Assembly: GCA_035627375.1 (NCBI GenBank)
Contig: DASPLX010000039.1
Coordinates: forward strand, 12,935-76,934
Length of the DNA stretch: 64,000 nt
Source: DASPLX01 sp035627375
GTDB lineage: Bacteria > Pseudomonadota > Gammaproteobacteria > Burkholderiales > Burkholderiaceae_D
Direction of reading: 5' to 3'
Below the pieces are notes generated by a model. That model saw nothing but the letters and a program-made list of their open reading frames with translations, searched no databases and was not told the origin of the DNA. Position 1 is the first letter of the stretch. Each line of letters opens with the position of its first letter. Made by a program: the position numbers and the translations under genes. Shown here in pieces: positions 52,094 to 61,683 of the stretch.

Positions 52094-55000
52094 ATGCAGT
52101 CTGACCATCAAAAAAATCCCAAGCGCGGCTTGGGTAACCGGATGCGGCTCACCGAACTCGCGCTGTCCGTGGCGCTGGCGTTCTCCGTGGCTCCGGCCTT
52201 CGCACAAAACACGACGTCGGCCATCGGCGGCCTGGTCACCAGCGCCGACGGCAGCCCGGCTGCCGGCGCGCAAGTGACGATCAAGCACGTCGAATCCGGC
52301 TCGGTCAGCAACGTTACGACCGACGCGACCGGCCGCTACACGGCCCGCGGCCTGCGTCCGGGCGGCCCCTACACGATCACCGTCACCAAGGGCGGCGTGA
52401 CCGAAACCCACGAAAACGTCTACCTGCAGCTGGCCGAAACCGCGAGCCTGGATGCCAAGCTCGGCGCCGGCCAGGCGACCGCGACCGTCACCGTGACCGG
52501 CCGCGCCGCTTCCGACCGCTTCAACAAATCCGCCATGGGCGCCGGCACCAACATCGGCCGCGCCGAACTGGCCGCGCTGGCATCGATCCAGCGCAACCTG
52601 CAAGACTATGCCCGTACCGATCCGCGCCTGTCGCAGACAGACAAGGACCGCGGCGAGATGAGCGCCGCCGGCCAGAACTTCCGCTACAACTCGATCACGA
52701 TCGACGGCGTCGCCATCAACGATACCTTCGGCCTCGAGTCGAACAACCTGCCGACCATCAAGCAGCCGATCTCGATCGACGCCATCCAGTCGGTGCAGGT
52801 CAACGTCTCGAACTACGACGTCACGCAAAAGGGCTATACCGGCGCCAACATCAACGCCGTCACGAAGTCCGGCACCAACGAGCTGCACGGCAGCGTCTAC
52901 TATGTGTTCCGCAACGACAAGCTGGCCGGCGACCGTTACAACGCGACGACCGACACCTATTCCGCGCCGTCCCCGTTCAAGGAGACCACCAAGGGCATCA
53001 CGCTCGGCGGCCCGATCATCAAGGATAAGCTGTTCTTCTTCGCCAACTACGAGGAAATGACCAGCGCTCCGTCGCGCACCGCCCCGACCCACGGCCCGGT
53101 CGGCAGCAGCCTGACCAACGTCGCCATCTCGCAATCGGCGATCTCGAGCCTGCAATCGCTCGCGCAATCGCGTTACGGCATGAACGTCGGCGGCTCCGAC
53201 GTCCCGGACGGCTCCAACACGTCGGTCAAGGATTCCCTGATCAAGCTCGACTGGAACATCAACGACGACCACCGCGCCAACCTGCGGTATACCAAGACCG
53301 AACAGATCGAACAGATCTTCCCCGGCTTCGGCAACACCAGCCTGTCGTTGAATTCGTACTGGTACAACCAGAAAAAAACGATCGAGACGACCGTCGCCCA
53401 ATGGTTCGGCGACTGGACCGAGAACTTCTCCACCGAGGTGAAGGTCTCCCAGCGCGACTACCATAGCGAACCGAACAACAATTCGAATCTGCCGGCGATG
53501 GCCCTGCGCTTCTCCGGCGCCCTGCCGGCCGGCGCGCCGAGCAGCCTGTCCACCGGCAACCGCTTCCTGAACTTCGGTACCGAGCGCAGCCGTCATTTCA
53601 ACGTCCTTGACACGAAAACCCTGGATGCCTATTTCGGCGCCAACTGGGCGATCGGCAAGCACGATGTGAAATTCGGCGCCGACTACACCAAGAACGAGAT
53701 CTTCAATGCGTTCTTCCAGAACACGAAGGGCAACTACCAGTTCCGCTGCGTGGACAGCAGCGCGACCTGGACTTATACCTTCGGCCCGATCACCTGTTCC
53801 AGCGCCTCCGCCGCCGATCACGAGCGCGCGGTGCTGGAGAACTTCAGCCGCGGCCGCCCGGCCGAATACACGCTGCAGGCGCCGAACGCCGGTTACACGC
53901 TGAACGATGCGGCGGCCCAGTACACCCAGACAGGTTACGGCTTGTTCATCCAGGATGCCTGGGCGGTCACGCCGGCGCTGTCGATCCTGTACGGCGTCCG
54001 CTACGACATGACGAGCGTCGGCAGCACGCCGAAGGCCAATGCCGCCGTCGCCGCTCCGGTGGTCGCGGGCAACGTCGCGACCAACACCCGCCAGACCGGC
54101 GGCTTCGGCTACGACAATACCGTCACGATCGACGGCAAGAAGCTGCTCCAGCCGCGCGTCGGCTTCAACTACAAGCTCGACATTTCCGAGCGTCCGACGC
54201 AATTGCGCGGCGGTATCGGCCTGTTCGAAGGCGCGGCGGCCAACGTCTGGCTCGCCAACCCGTTCCAGAACAACGGCCTGACGATGCGTATCGTCAGCTG
54301 CGGCACGCCCGGCTTCGGCGCCTGCCCGGGCACCGACGGCCTGTTCAGCGCCGATCCCGCGAATCAGCCCACCACGCTGACCGGCGCGCCGCCGGCCGCC
54401 AACGTCGACCTGGTCTCGCCGAACCTCGGCCAGCCGTCGGTGTGGAAAGCCAACCTGGCGTTCGAGCATGAGCTGCCGTTCCTGGGCCTGGTGTTCGGCA
54501 TGGAATACCTGAATACCAAGACCAGGACGGGTATCAACTACCAGCACCTGAACCTCGGTCCTTCGACCCGTACCGGCAAGGACGGCCGCGAATTGTTCCA
54601 TTCGACCCAAGGCTACAATTCGAATTGCTGGTCCGCGACCGGCAATGCATCGACCTCCGGCGCCTGCGCCGGCAATTCCGGCCGCGGGCTCCGCAATTCG
54701 TCGTACAACAACGTGTTCCTGGCGACCAAGACCGAGAAGGGCGGCGGCGACGTCATCACCATGTCGCTGCAGCGTCCGCTGCGCGGCGGCTGGGGCGCTT
54801 CGTTCGCCTACACCTACACCAACGCGACCGAAGTCAGCCCGCTCACGTCCTCGACAGCGGAATCGAACTGGCTGGGACGCGCCTCCTTCCATCCGAACGA
54901 GGACGTCGCCTCCAAGTCGTCGCATCTGGTCAAGGACCGCGTGAGCGCGACGTTCACCTGGCAGAAGGCGTTCTTCTCCACCTACAAGACCACCTTCGGC

Positions 55001-55567
55001 ATGTTCTATGAAGGCCGCTCGGGTCGTCCGTACAGCTGGACCTATAGCAACGACTTGAACGGCGACGGCATCAACGGCAACGACTTGATGTACATCCCGT
55101 CGGGCTTCGGTTCGGGCGAGGTCGTGTTCCGCGGCGATACGGCAACCAGCCGTACCAACGAGGAGCGCTTCTGGGCGATCGTCAACGCCAATCCGGAACT
55201 CTCCGCGGCCAAGGGCGGCGTGGTCAAGCGCAACAGCGGCCGTTCTGCATGGGTGAACAGCTTCGACATGCGTCTCAGCCAGGAAATCCCGAGCTTCTTC
55301 GCCGGCCACAAGGCCGTGTTCAGCCTCGACTTCCTGAACGTCGGCAACATGATCAACAAGCGCTGGGGCCGCATCAGCGAGATGAACTTCAGTGGCGCCA
55401 GCCCGGCCGGCGGCGGCCAGCGCCGCACGTTCGTCGCCTATTCCGGTCTGGATGCGCAAGGCCGCTATATCTATAGCATGCAAGACAGGGTGACCGAACC
55501 CGAAGTCAAGCAGAACAAGGGCGAGTCGCAGTGGGCCGTACAGGCAACCGTCCGCTACGAGTTCTAA
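52094..55567 (+). CDS. Oar-like TonB-dependent outer-membrane receptor
   Basis: A 1157-residue receptor with a signal peptide (cleavage likely after AFA, residue 37). A carboxypeptidase-regulatory-like Ig domain (about 40-125: GGLVTSADGSPAAGAQVTI) comes before the plug (about 135-250: NSITIDGVAINDTFG) and the long barrel, ending VRYEF as outer-membrane proteins do. Oar/SusC-like receptors import large or polymeric nutrients using TonB energy. The start at 52094 follows AGGGGG. The ligand is unknown, but secreted nucleotide-degrading enzymes follow. Confidence 0.9.
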   Translation: MQSDHQKNPKRGLGNRMRLTELALSVALAFSVAPAFAQNTTSAIGGLVTSADGSPAAGAQVTIKHVESGSVSNVTTDATGRYTARGLRPGGPYTITVTKGGVTETHENVYLQLAETASLDAKLGAGQATATVTVTGRAASDRFNKSAMGAGTNIGRAELAALASIQRNLQDYARTDPRLSQTDKDRGEMSAAGQNFRYNSITIDGVAINDTFGLESNNLPTIKQPISIDAIQSVQVNVSNYDVTQKGYTGANINAVTKSGTNELHGSVYYVFRNDKLAGDRYNATTDTYSAPSPFKETTKGITLGGPIIKDKLFFFANYEEMTSAPSRTAPTHGPVGSSLTNVAISQSAISSLQSLAQSRYGMNVGGSDVPDGSNTSVKDSLIKLDWNINDDHRANLRYTKTEQIEQIFPGFGNTSLSLNSYWYNQKKTIETTVAQWFGDWTENFSTEVKVSQRDYHSEPNNNSNLPAMALRFSGALPAGAPSSLSTGNRFLNFGTERSRHFNVLDTKTLDAYFGANWAIGKHDVKFGADYTKNEIFNAFFQNTKGNYQFRCVDSSATWTYTFGPITCSSASAADHERAVLENFSRGRPAEYTLQAPNAGYTLNDAAAQYTQTGYGLFIQDAWAVTPALSILYGVRYDMTSVGSTPKANAAVAAPVVAGNVATNTRQTGGFGYDNTVTIDGKKLLQPRVGFNYKLDISERPTQLRGGIGLFEGAAANVWLANPFQNNGLTMRIVSCGTPGFGACPGTDGLFSADPANQPTTLTGAPPAANVDLVSPNLGQPSVWKANLAFEHELPFLGLVFGMEYLNTKTRTGINYQHLNLGPSTRTGKDGRELFHSTQGYNSNCWSATGNASTSGACAGNSGRGLRNSSYNNVFLATKTEKGGGDVITMSLQRPLRGGWGASFAYTYTNATEVSPLTSSTAESNWLGRASFHPNEDVASKSSHLVKDRVSATFTWQKAFFSTYKTTFGMFYEGRSGRPYSWTYSNDLNGDGINGNDLMYIPSGFGSGEVVFRGDTATSRTNEERFWAIVNANPELSAAKGGVVKRNSGRSAWVNSFDMRLSQEIPSFFAGHKAVFSLDFLNVGNMINKRWGRISEMNFSGASPAGGGQRRTFVAYSGLDAQGRYIYSMQDRVTEPEVKQNKGESQWAVQATVRYEF

Positions 55568-55591
55568 TAAGAACGATGATGCTGTAACTGA

Positions 55592-55622
55592 AACGGCTGG
55601 TGGCGACACCGGCCGTTTTTTT
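55592..55622 (+). terminator. Intrinsic terminator after the TonB-dependent receptor gene
   Basis: AACGGCTGGTG (55592-55602) pairs with CACCGGCCGTT (55607-55617), with one T-G pair and a GCGA loop, followed by a T run to 55622. It lies 24 bases past the receptor stop and makes the receptor at least partly a separate transcript from the nucleotidase gene. Confidence 0.88.
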
Positions 55623-55737
55623 GAACGGTTCCAGAGCTTCCCGCAAAACGTTGAGCGCATCGCGCGCCAGCGTTTTGCCGGCGGTTCTCCGACCCAAGAG
55701 AGACCCGATCGACCATCCCGATTTCCCGCCTCGAGTC

Positions 55738-57444
55738 ATGAATATGAAAACGTTCCTGAATCCTCTCCCGACCCTGACCGCGCTGTGCCTCGCCCTGGGC
55801 CTGGCCGGCTGCGCGACCAAGCCGGCCGCTCCGATCGAAGTCAACCTGGTGGCGATCAACGACTTCCACGGCCACCTCGAAGCAGAAACGGTCAAGTACA
55901 CCAGCGTGAAGGATCGGAAAGAGCATGAAGTCCATGCCGGCGGCATCGCCACGCTCGGCGCGGCCTTGCAGGCCTGGCGGCGCGAGGATAGCGAACTGCT
56001 GCTGGTCGGCGCCGGCGACCTGATCGGCGCCAGCCCGGCGCTGTCCGGCACCTGGGCCGACGAGCCGACGATCGAAGCGCTGAACTTGATGGGCATGCGC
56101 CTGTCGGCGCTCGGCAACCATGAGCTCGACCAGGGCAAGGACGAGCTGCTGCGCCAGCAGCACGGCGGCTGCAAGTCGCCGCGCCCGGATGCCGCCTGCA
56201 AGTTCCGTCCGGATTTCTCCGGCGCAAAGTTCACCTACCTGGCGGCGAACGTGCTCGACACCGCCACCGGCAAACCTTTCCTTCCCGCCTATCGCATCGA
56301 GCAGGTGCGCGGCGTGAAGATCGCCTTCCTCGGCGCCGTGCTGCGCGATGCCGTGGCCATGGTGCAAGCCTCGGGCGTGAAGGGTTTGAGCTTCCATGAC
56401 GAAGCCGAATCGATCAACCGTTATATTCCGGAGCTCAAGGCGCAAGGCGTCAATGCCTTCGTGGTCCTGATCCACGAAGGCGGCGAGACCAGCGAATACA
56501 TCGACCAGCCCGATTGCCAGAAGCTGCGCGGCCCGATCGTCGACATCGCCAAGCGCCTCGATCCCGCCGTCAAGCTGATCATCAGCGGCCATACGCACAA
56601 GGGCTACATGTGCCGCGTCGACGGCCGCGTCATCACGCAGGCGGAACAGTATGGCCACTTCCTCACCCGGCTGACGCTGTCCATCGATCCGAAGACGCAC
56701 GCGATCGAGAATATCCGCACCAGCAACGAAGTGATGGCGACCGCCGCCTACGCGCCCGATCCCAAGCTGGCCGCGCTGCTGAAGGAAGTCCAGGAGCGCA
56801 GCGCGGCGGAGCTGAAGCGCCCGATCGCCCGCGTCGCCGTTCCGCTCGTCAGCAAGAAGGAAAACGAGGCCGGCGAATCGGCGCTCGGCGACCTGGTCAC
56901 CGACGCCCAGCTCGCGGCCGTGCGCAAGTTCGGCGCGCAAATCGCCTTCATGAACAACAAGGGCTTGCGCAGCGACCTGAAGACCGATGCCGGCAATGTC
57001 GCCAACTACAGCCAGGTCGCGGTCATCCACCCGTTCAACAACCGCCTGATCCTCATGACGCTGACCGGCGCGCAACTGCGCGCCCTGCTCGAGCAGCAGA
57101 TGTGGCTGGACGAGGAAGCGCCCGACGGCCGCAACGTGCTGCAGGTCTCGAGCGGATTCACTTACCAATGGGACAGCAAGCGTCCGCTCGGGCAACGCGT
57201 GGTGCCCGGCAGCATCAAGCTCGACGGCAAGCCGCTCGACGACAAGGCCGACTATCGCGTGGCCGTCAACAATTTCCTGGCCGAGGGCGGCGACCGCGTG
57301 CCGATGTTCAAGGAAGGCCGCGACCGTGTCGATACCGGCATCAAGGATCGCGACGTGATGATCGAATACCTGATCCGGCACGACCGCGAAGGCCGCCCGG
57401 CGGGCAGCAAGGATCCCGCCGGCCGCATCCAGCGCTTGCGCTAG
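55738..57444 (+). CDS. 5'-nucleotidase/metallophosphatase lipoprotein (UshA/NadN family)
   Basis: A 568-residue envelope enzyme. The signal ends in LGLAGC (lipid Cys at residue 25). The metallophosphatase domain has NDFHGHLE, GAGDLIGAS, GNHELDQG and SGHTHKGY; the C-terminal 5'-nucleotidase domain includes VANYSQVAVIHPFNNRLILMTLTGAQL. Such enzymes remove phosphate from nucleotides (some also cut NAD or UDP-sugars) outside the inner membrane. The ATG at 55738 is followed two codons later by another. It begins a run of three exported nucleic-acid enzymes. Confidence 0.93.
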   Translation: MNMKTFLNPLPTLTALCLALGLAGCATKPAAPIEVNLVAINDFHGHLEAETVKYTSVKDRKEHEVHAGGIATLGAALQAWRREDSELLLVGAGDLIGASPALSGTWADEPTIEALNLMGMRLSALGNHELDQGKDELLRQQHGGCKSPRPDAACKFRPDFSGAKFTYLAANVLDTATGKPFLPAYRIEQVRGVKIAFLGAVLRDAVAMVQASGVKGLSFHDEAESINRYIPELKAQGVNAFVVLIHEGGETSEYIDQPDCQKLRGPIVDIAKRLDPAVKLIISGHTHKGYMCRVDGRVITQAEQYGHFLTRLTLSIDPKTHAIENIRTSNEVMATAAYAPDPKLAALLKEVQERSAAELKRPIARVAVPLVSKKENEAGESALGDLVTDAQLAAVRKFGAQIAFMNNKGLRSDLKTDAGNVANYSQVAVIHPFNNRLILMTLTGAQLRALLEQQMWLDEEAPDGRNVLQVSSGFTYQWDSKRPLGQRVVPGSIKLDGKPLDDKADYRVAVNNFLAEGGDRVPMFKEGRDRVDTGIKDRDVMIEYLIRHDREGRPAGSKDPAGRIQRLR

Positions 57445-57463
57445 ACGAAGCCGATGGCGCGCC

Positions 57464-57499
57464 AGAAGCGGCACAAGAAGCGGCACGAGAAGCAGCACA
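57464..57499. repeat. Three 12-bp tandem repeats in the spacer before the nuclease gene
   Basis: AGAAGCGGCACA, AGAAGCGGCACG and AGAAGCAGCACA follow one another exactly (57464-57475, 57476-57487, 57488-57499). The array lies between the nucleotidase stop and the S1/P1 start at 57525 and is not translated in either gene. Confidence 0.8.
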
Positions 57500-57524
57500 A
57501 CAGGCATATGGAAGGAAGCAAGCG

Positions 57525-58565
57525 ATGAAGAAACTCGGTATCGTCATTTCACTCTGCTGCGCGTTCGCATCGGGCTCCGCGTGGGCCTGGGGCGATCAGG
57601 GTCACAAAGCGGTCGGCGCGATCGCGGACCAATTGCTCAAGAACAGCAACGCGCAAAAGCGCATGGAGGCCTTGCTGAAACCGGGAGAGAACCTGGCCCA
57701 GCTGTCGGTGTGGGCAGATTGCGTCAAGGGCAGCTACTGCGGTCCGCAGACCCCCGAGATGATCGAATTCACGCAGGCCCATCCCAAGCATTCCGAATAT
57801 CACTACACCAATGTCCCGTTCCAGAACGCCGCCTACCAGGACGGCGGCGTCGGCACGCGCGACATCGATATCGTGCAGACGCTCAAGCACGCGATCGCGG
57901 TCCTGCAGGGCAAGCCGGACGAAAGCCCGGCCAAGCCCGGCCTCACGCCGCGCCAGGCGCTGATCCTGATCGCCCACCTGGTCGGCGACATCCATCAGCC
58001 GCTGCACGTCGGCGAAGCCTACCTCGACCAGGACGGCAAATACGTCGCACCGCAAACCCGCGCCCAGGTCGACGGCATCCATGTTTTCAATTCCCAGGGC
58101 GGCAACCTGCTGCTGCTGGAAGACGCGCGCTACTGGCCGGCGCGCGATGCGCAAACGGTCGCCGCCACGCCGACCGACAAGGCCAAGCGCGAGGGACGTT
58201 CGCTGCACGTGTACTGGGACGTCACCGTGGTCGAGGATGCGATGCGCAGGATCGACGCCAAATCACCCGAGGAATTCGCGCGCATCGCGATCGGTCGCGA
58301 ACCGAACGTCGCCCCCGACGCCGGCAATCCCGCCGGCTGGCCGTATCAATGGGCGAACGAAGCGCTGGCGGTCGCGAAGCCGGCCTACCATGCCACGACC
58401 GTCGGCGACCGTGTTCGGCAGATCAACCGCAGGGGCGAACCCTACTCCGCGTGGTTCATCACGGCCGCCGCCGATTACAAGACCGCGAACGCGATCGTCG
58501 CGGAAAATCAGATCGTCAAGGGCGGCTATCGCCTTGCCGCGCTGCTGAAAGCCATCTGGCCCTGA
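57525..58565 (+). CDS. Exported S1/P1-family nuclease
   Basis: A 346-residue secreted zinc nuclease. The signal ends AWA (residues 19-21), so the mature protein begins with Trp22, the residue whose N-terminus binds zinc in this family; GDQGH with His27 follows. The internal VGDIHQPLHVG and later HVYWD blocks supply further zinc ligands. Family members degrade single-stranded DNA and RNA and some remove 3' phosphates. It starts 80 bases after the nucleotidase gene and 21 bases before the deaminase gene. Confidence 0.93.
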   Translation: MKKLGIVISLCCAFASGSAWAWGDQGHKAVGAIADQLLKNSNAQKRMEALLKPGENLAQLSVWADCVKGSYCGPQTPEMIEFTQAHPKHSEYHYTNVPFQNAAYQDGGVGTRDIDIVQTLKHAIAVLQGKPDESPAKPGLTPRQALILIAHLVGDIHQPLHVGEAYLDQDGKYVAPQTRAQVDGIHVFNSQGGNLLLLEDARYWPARDAQTVAATPTDKAKREGRSLHVYWDVTVVEDAMRRIDAKSPEEFARIAIGREPNVAPDAGNPAGWPYQWANEALAVAKPAYHATTVGDRVRQINRRGEPYSAWFITAAADYKTANAIVAENQIVKGGYRLAALLKAIWP

Positions 58566-58586
58566 CCAAAAAGAGGAAAAACGCCG

Positions 58587-60128
58587 ATGAAAGCAATCTC
58601 CCTGCCCTTGTGCGCCGCCGTGCTCGCGTTCGGCGCCGCGAACGCTCATGCGAAGGATACGGCGGCGCACGACGCCCGCCACAACGCTCGTCATGCGCGC
58701 GCCTATTACGAGCAGCTTTTGTCGGGAAGCAAGCCGCAGCTCGCGGAACTCAACCTGTTGATGACGATGCTGCCGAAAGGCGGCGACCTGCATCATCATT
58801 ATTCCGGCGCGATCTATGCCGAAACCTATCTCGATTGGCTCGGACGGCAAGGCTATTGCGTCTATCGGCAGGACGATCCGACCAAGGGGCAGCAGAAATA
58901 CCGGATCGAGACCAAGCCCGCGCCCGAGCCCGACAAGAATTGCCTGAAGGCCGATGCGATCCGCAAGGACAACCGCTTCTACCGCGAGGTGCTGATGAAG
59001 TGGTCGGACAAGGATTACGGCAATCACTCCCATCAGCAGGTTCCTCCGGACGAGCATTTCTTCGACACCTTCGGTTACTTCGGTCCGATCTCCGCGTATG
59101 CGACGAAGGAAGGCCTGCGCCAGCTCAAGGAGCGCGCCAAGGCGGAAAACCTGCAATATCTCGAAACGATGCTCAGGAGCGCGCCGGCCACGGATCATCC
59201 CGAACTGGGAGCGCGCATCGACGCCTTGCCGCCCGACGCCAGCGACGACGCCGTGCGCCAGGCGCTGGCGCCGTTCGCCGATTTTCTCGCGCATGACGAG
59301 ACCGCGCGGAAGCGGATCGCCGATTACGCAAGGGGCGTGGCCGACGATATCGCCGGGCTCGACGACGCCGATTTCACGCTGCGCGCGCAAACCTACGTCT
59401 CGCGCAACAGCGCGCCCTCGAAGGTGTTTTCCAGCCTGTACGCGGCCTTCGCCGCGGCCAGCGGCAATCCCGCGATCGTCGGCGTCAATATCGTCGGCCC
59501 GGAGAACGGCTATGTCGCCTTGCGCGACTACAAGCTGCATATGCGCATGTTCCGCTTCCTCAAGCAGCGCTTCCCGTCGGTGCGCCTGGCCTTGCACGCC
59601 GGCGAACTGACGCTCGGCATGGTGCCGCCGGAAGACCTGCGCGGCCACATCCGCGAAGCGGTCGAGGTCGCCGGCGCGGAACGCATCGGCCATGGCATCG
59701 ACCTGGCGCACGAAGACCGGCCCGATCAACTGATCGAGACGCTGAAAAGAAGGAATGTCGCCGTCGAGGTGAACCTGACCAGCAATGAATTCATTCTCGG
59801 CGTGAAGCAGGAGGCGCATCCGGTGACCATATACCTGCGCCACGGCGTTCCGTTCGTCATCTCGACCGACGACGCCGGCGTATCGCGCAACAATCTGTCC
59901 GGCGAGTACCTGCTGTTCGTCAGCCGCTACAAGCCGTCCTATGAAACGCTGAAGCGCACGGTCTACAACAGCATCCGCTATTCCTTCCTGCCCCCGGGCG
60001 ACAAGGAACGGCAGTTGCGGGAACTGGACCGGCGTTTCGTCAAGTTCGAAGCGGCGGCCGCCAGGATGGCGCGCGCCGCCGATGCCGCAGCCAAAGCCTC
60101 GAAAGTGAAGCAGGCGGCGTCGCGTTGA
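58587..60128 (+). CDS. Exported adenosine deaminase family protein
   Basis: A 513-residue protein with a signal peptide (ending AHA, about residue 22), unusual because most bacterial adenosine deaminases are cytoplasmic. The metal and catalytic motifs are complete: DLHHHYSGA (H69/H71), ALHAGEL, RIGHGIDLAH and VISTDDAGV. The extra length lies in the N-terminal half, as in secreted ADGF-type relatives. It would turn adenosine released by nuclease and nucleotidase into inosine in the periplasm or outside. It is the last gene of the run. Confidence 0.92.
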   Translation: MKAISLPLCAAVLAFGAANAHAKDTAAHDARHNARHARAYYEQLLSGSKPQLAELNLLMTMLPKGGDLHHHYSGAIYAETYLDWLGRQGYCVYRQDDPTKGQQKYRIETKPAPEPDKNCLKADAIRKDNRFYREVLMKWSDKDYGNHSHQQVPPDEHFFDTFGYFGPISAYATKEGLRQLKERAKAENLQYLETMLRSAPATDHPELGARIDALPPDASDDAVRQALAPFADFLAHDETARKRIADYARGVADDIAGLDDADFTLRAQTYVSRNSAPSKVFSSLYAAFAAASGNPAIVGVNIVGPENGYVALRDYKLHMRMFRFLKQRFPSVRLALHAGELTLGMVPPEDLRGHIREAVEVAGAERIGHGIDLAHEDRPDQLIETLKRRNVAVEVNLTSNEFILGVKQEAHPVTIYLRHGVPFVISTDDAGVSRNNLSGEYLLFVSRYKPSYETLKRTVYNSIRYSFLPPGDKERQLRELDRRFVKFEAAAARMARAADAAAKASKVKQAASR

Positions 60129-60147
60129 GCGCCGGCGGCGCGCGGCG

Positions 60148-60660
60148 TCAAAGGCCGCGCGCGTACAGATCAAGGTCGGCGTCCTCGATGAAATCGAGCC
60201 GCGCCTTGCCTTCGACGGCGAAGCCGAGCTTCCTCATCACGTTGGCGGAGCCGGCATTCTCCGGATGCACGAGGCCGATCAGGCGCTTCAGTTTCAATGC
60301 GTCGCGCGCATAGTCGATCGAAGCGCGGCCGGCCTCCGTCGCCAGGCCCCGTCCCCAGAACGGCGGCAGCAAGCGATAACCGAGCTCGACGGCATCGAGT
60401 TCGGGAATGAACTTGAGACCGGAAAATCCGATCACCTCGCCGCTTTCCTTCCAAACACAGGCGAAACGCCCGAAGCCGTAGGTCGCGTAATCATGCAGCG
60501 GCCCTTCCAGCAGGATTGCCTTGGCCTCGTCGAGCGTAGAGATCGGCGTGTTGCCGACATAACGGACGACTTCCGGAATGGAATTCATCAGGTAGATCGC
60601 TTGCACGTCGTCCACGGTGAAATGCCGCAGCAACAGGCGGCCGGTGTCGATGGTCGTCAT
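60148..60660 (-). CDS. GNAT acetyltransferase, RimJ/RimL-like
   Basis: A 170-residue acetyltransferase of the Acetyltransf_3 type: TGRLLLRHFTVDDVQAIYLM at the start, IGFSGLKFIPELDAVELGYRLLPPFWGRGLATEAG (acetyl-CoA loop) and HPENAGSANVMRKLGF near the end. These modify protein N-termini, or small molecules; the target is unknown. It is convergent with the deaminase gene, 19 bases apart. Confidence 0.88.
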   Translation of the reverse strand: MTTIDTGRLLLRHFTVDDVQAIYLMNSIPEVVRYVGNTPISTLDEAKAILLEGPLHDYATYGFGRFACVWKESGEVIGFSGLKFIPELDAVELGYRLLPPFWGRGLATEAGRASIDYARDALKLKRLIGLVHPENAGSANVMRKLGFAVEGKARLDFIEDADLDLYARGL

Positions 60661-60789
60661 AGGAAAGTCATTCGATGTGAGTCGGATCGGCGGTCGAGAT
60701 AAACGCCGGATACATCATAGCGAGTTTGGATATCGTGGGCATCGTCGTCAATCGCTCGATGATGGCTCTTGGTCTTATGTGCGCGGGAT

Positions 60790-61521
60790 TCAACGCCTGA
60801 AGCGCGAAAACGCCTCGAACTCCCACGAGCGCATGGCGAGCAGCAGGGTATAGCCTTCGCGATGCCGGTCCGGCAGTTTCTGATCGGCCTGGTGCTGCTG
60901 CGCGAAATCCTGCGCCACGCGCTGCAGGCGCTCGACGAAGGCAGGCGCCAGGCTCTTGCTGATCGAGCCGTGCACCAGCATGAGCGATTCGGCCTCCTGG
61001 TCGAAACCGCCCGAAAAATAATCGAGCAGCGCTTCTTCGCGAAAGAAATTCATCACCGGACCATGCGGCCTCCAGCGGAAGGTCTTCGCCAGCTTGAGGC
61101 GGTAGCGGTTGAGCGGGCGCAGTTCGATGATCCCGATCCGGTCGAGCTGCACCAGGCACTTGATCGCTTCGGCTTCGCTCAGGCGGTAATGCGCCGTGAT
61201 CTGTTCGAGCGTCCATTGGCTGAGCACGCAGATCGCCGCCAGCAGCAGCTTCTTGTCGGCGACCACCGCCTTTTCCTGCGCCAGCGTCAGTTCCGCCAGC
61301 AACGGCTGTTCGTCCGCGACGCGCCGCGCCAGTTCGGCGAAATCGACCTTCAACGCGCCGCAGATCGCGTCGATGCGGGTCAACGGCATGTCGCCGCGCG
61401 CGAACATGCGCTTGACGCTCGATTCCGACATCCCGAGTTTCTTGGCCAGATCGGCATACGTCATTTGCGCCGCTTTCAGTTCGGACTTGAGCACGGCGAT
61501 GAGATTGGCGGTGGTGGTCAT
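60790..61521 (-). CDS. XRE-family transcriptional regulator
   Basis: A 243-residue protein with an N-terminal XRE helix-turn-helix (about residues 8-62: MTYADLAKKLGMSESSVKRMFARGD) and a winged-helix-like middle (LEQITAHYRLSEAEAIKCLVQLDRIGII). The C-terminal half is of unknown fold. Many Burkholderiales carry this two-part regulator; its targets are unknown. The ATG at 61521 (MTTTANL) lacks a strong ribosome site, and in-frame starts up to 61617 exist. It is divergent from the YiaA-like gene. Confidence 0.8.
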   Translation of the reverse strand: MTTTANLIAVLKSELKAAQMTYADLAKKLGMSESSVKRMFARGDMPLTRIDAICGALKVDFAELARRVADEQPLLAELTLAQEKAVVADKKLLLAAICVLSQWTLEQITAHYRLSEAEAIKCLVQLDRIGIIELRPLNRYRLKLAKTFRWRPHGPVMNFFREEALLDYFSGGFDQEAESLMLVHGSISKSLAPAFVERLQRVAQDFAQQHQADQKLPDRHREGYTLLLAMRSWEFEAFSRFRR

Positions 61522-61683
61522 GGCGAAGGCGTTCTCGTGTGGCGCCGATTCGGCGCGGATCGGGCAAAAGTATCTCATATCGATACTTTCGGCGCAGTCG
61601 CCGACTACCGGCATCAATTCTCATTATTCGTTTCCCGCCGGCGTCGCTATACTTCACTCACCTTAACTCAAGGAGAAGAAAAA

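Noticed and set aside
55416..55567. Possible fusion or overlap of the receptor with the downstream nucleotidase.
   Set aside because: A clear stop, a terminator hairpin with T-run and a new signal peptide show two separate genes.
52091..55660. A 1189-codon open frame on the minus strand opposite the TonB-dependent receptor gene.
   Set aside because: Same cause; the receptor on the plus strand has a signal peptide, domains in order, a ribosome site and a terminator.
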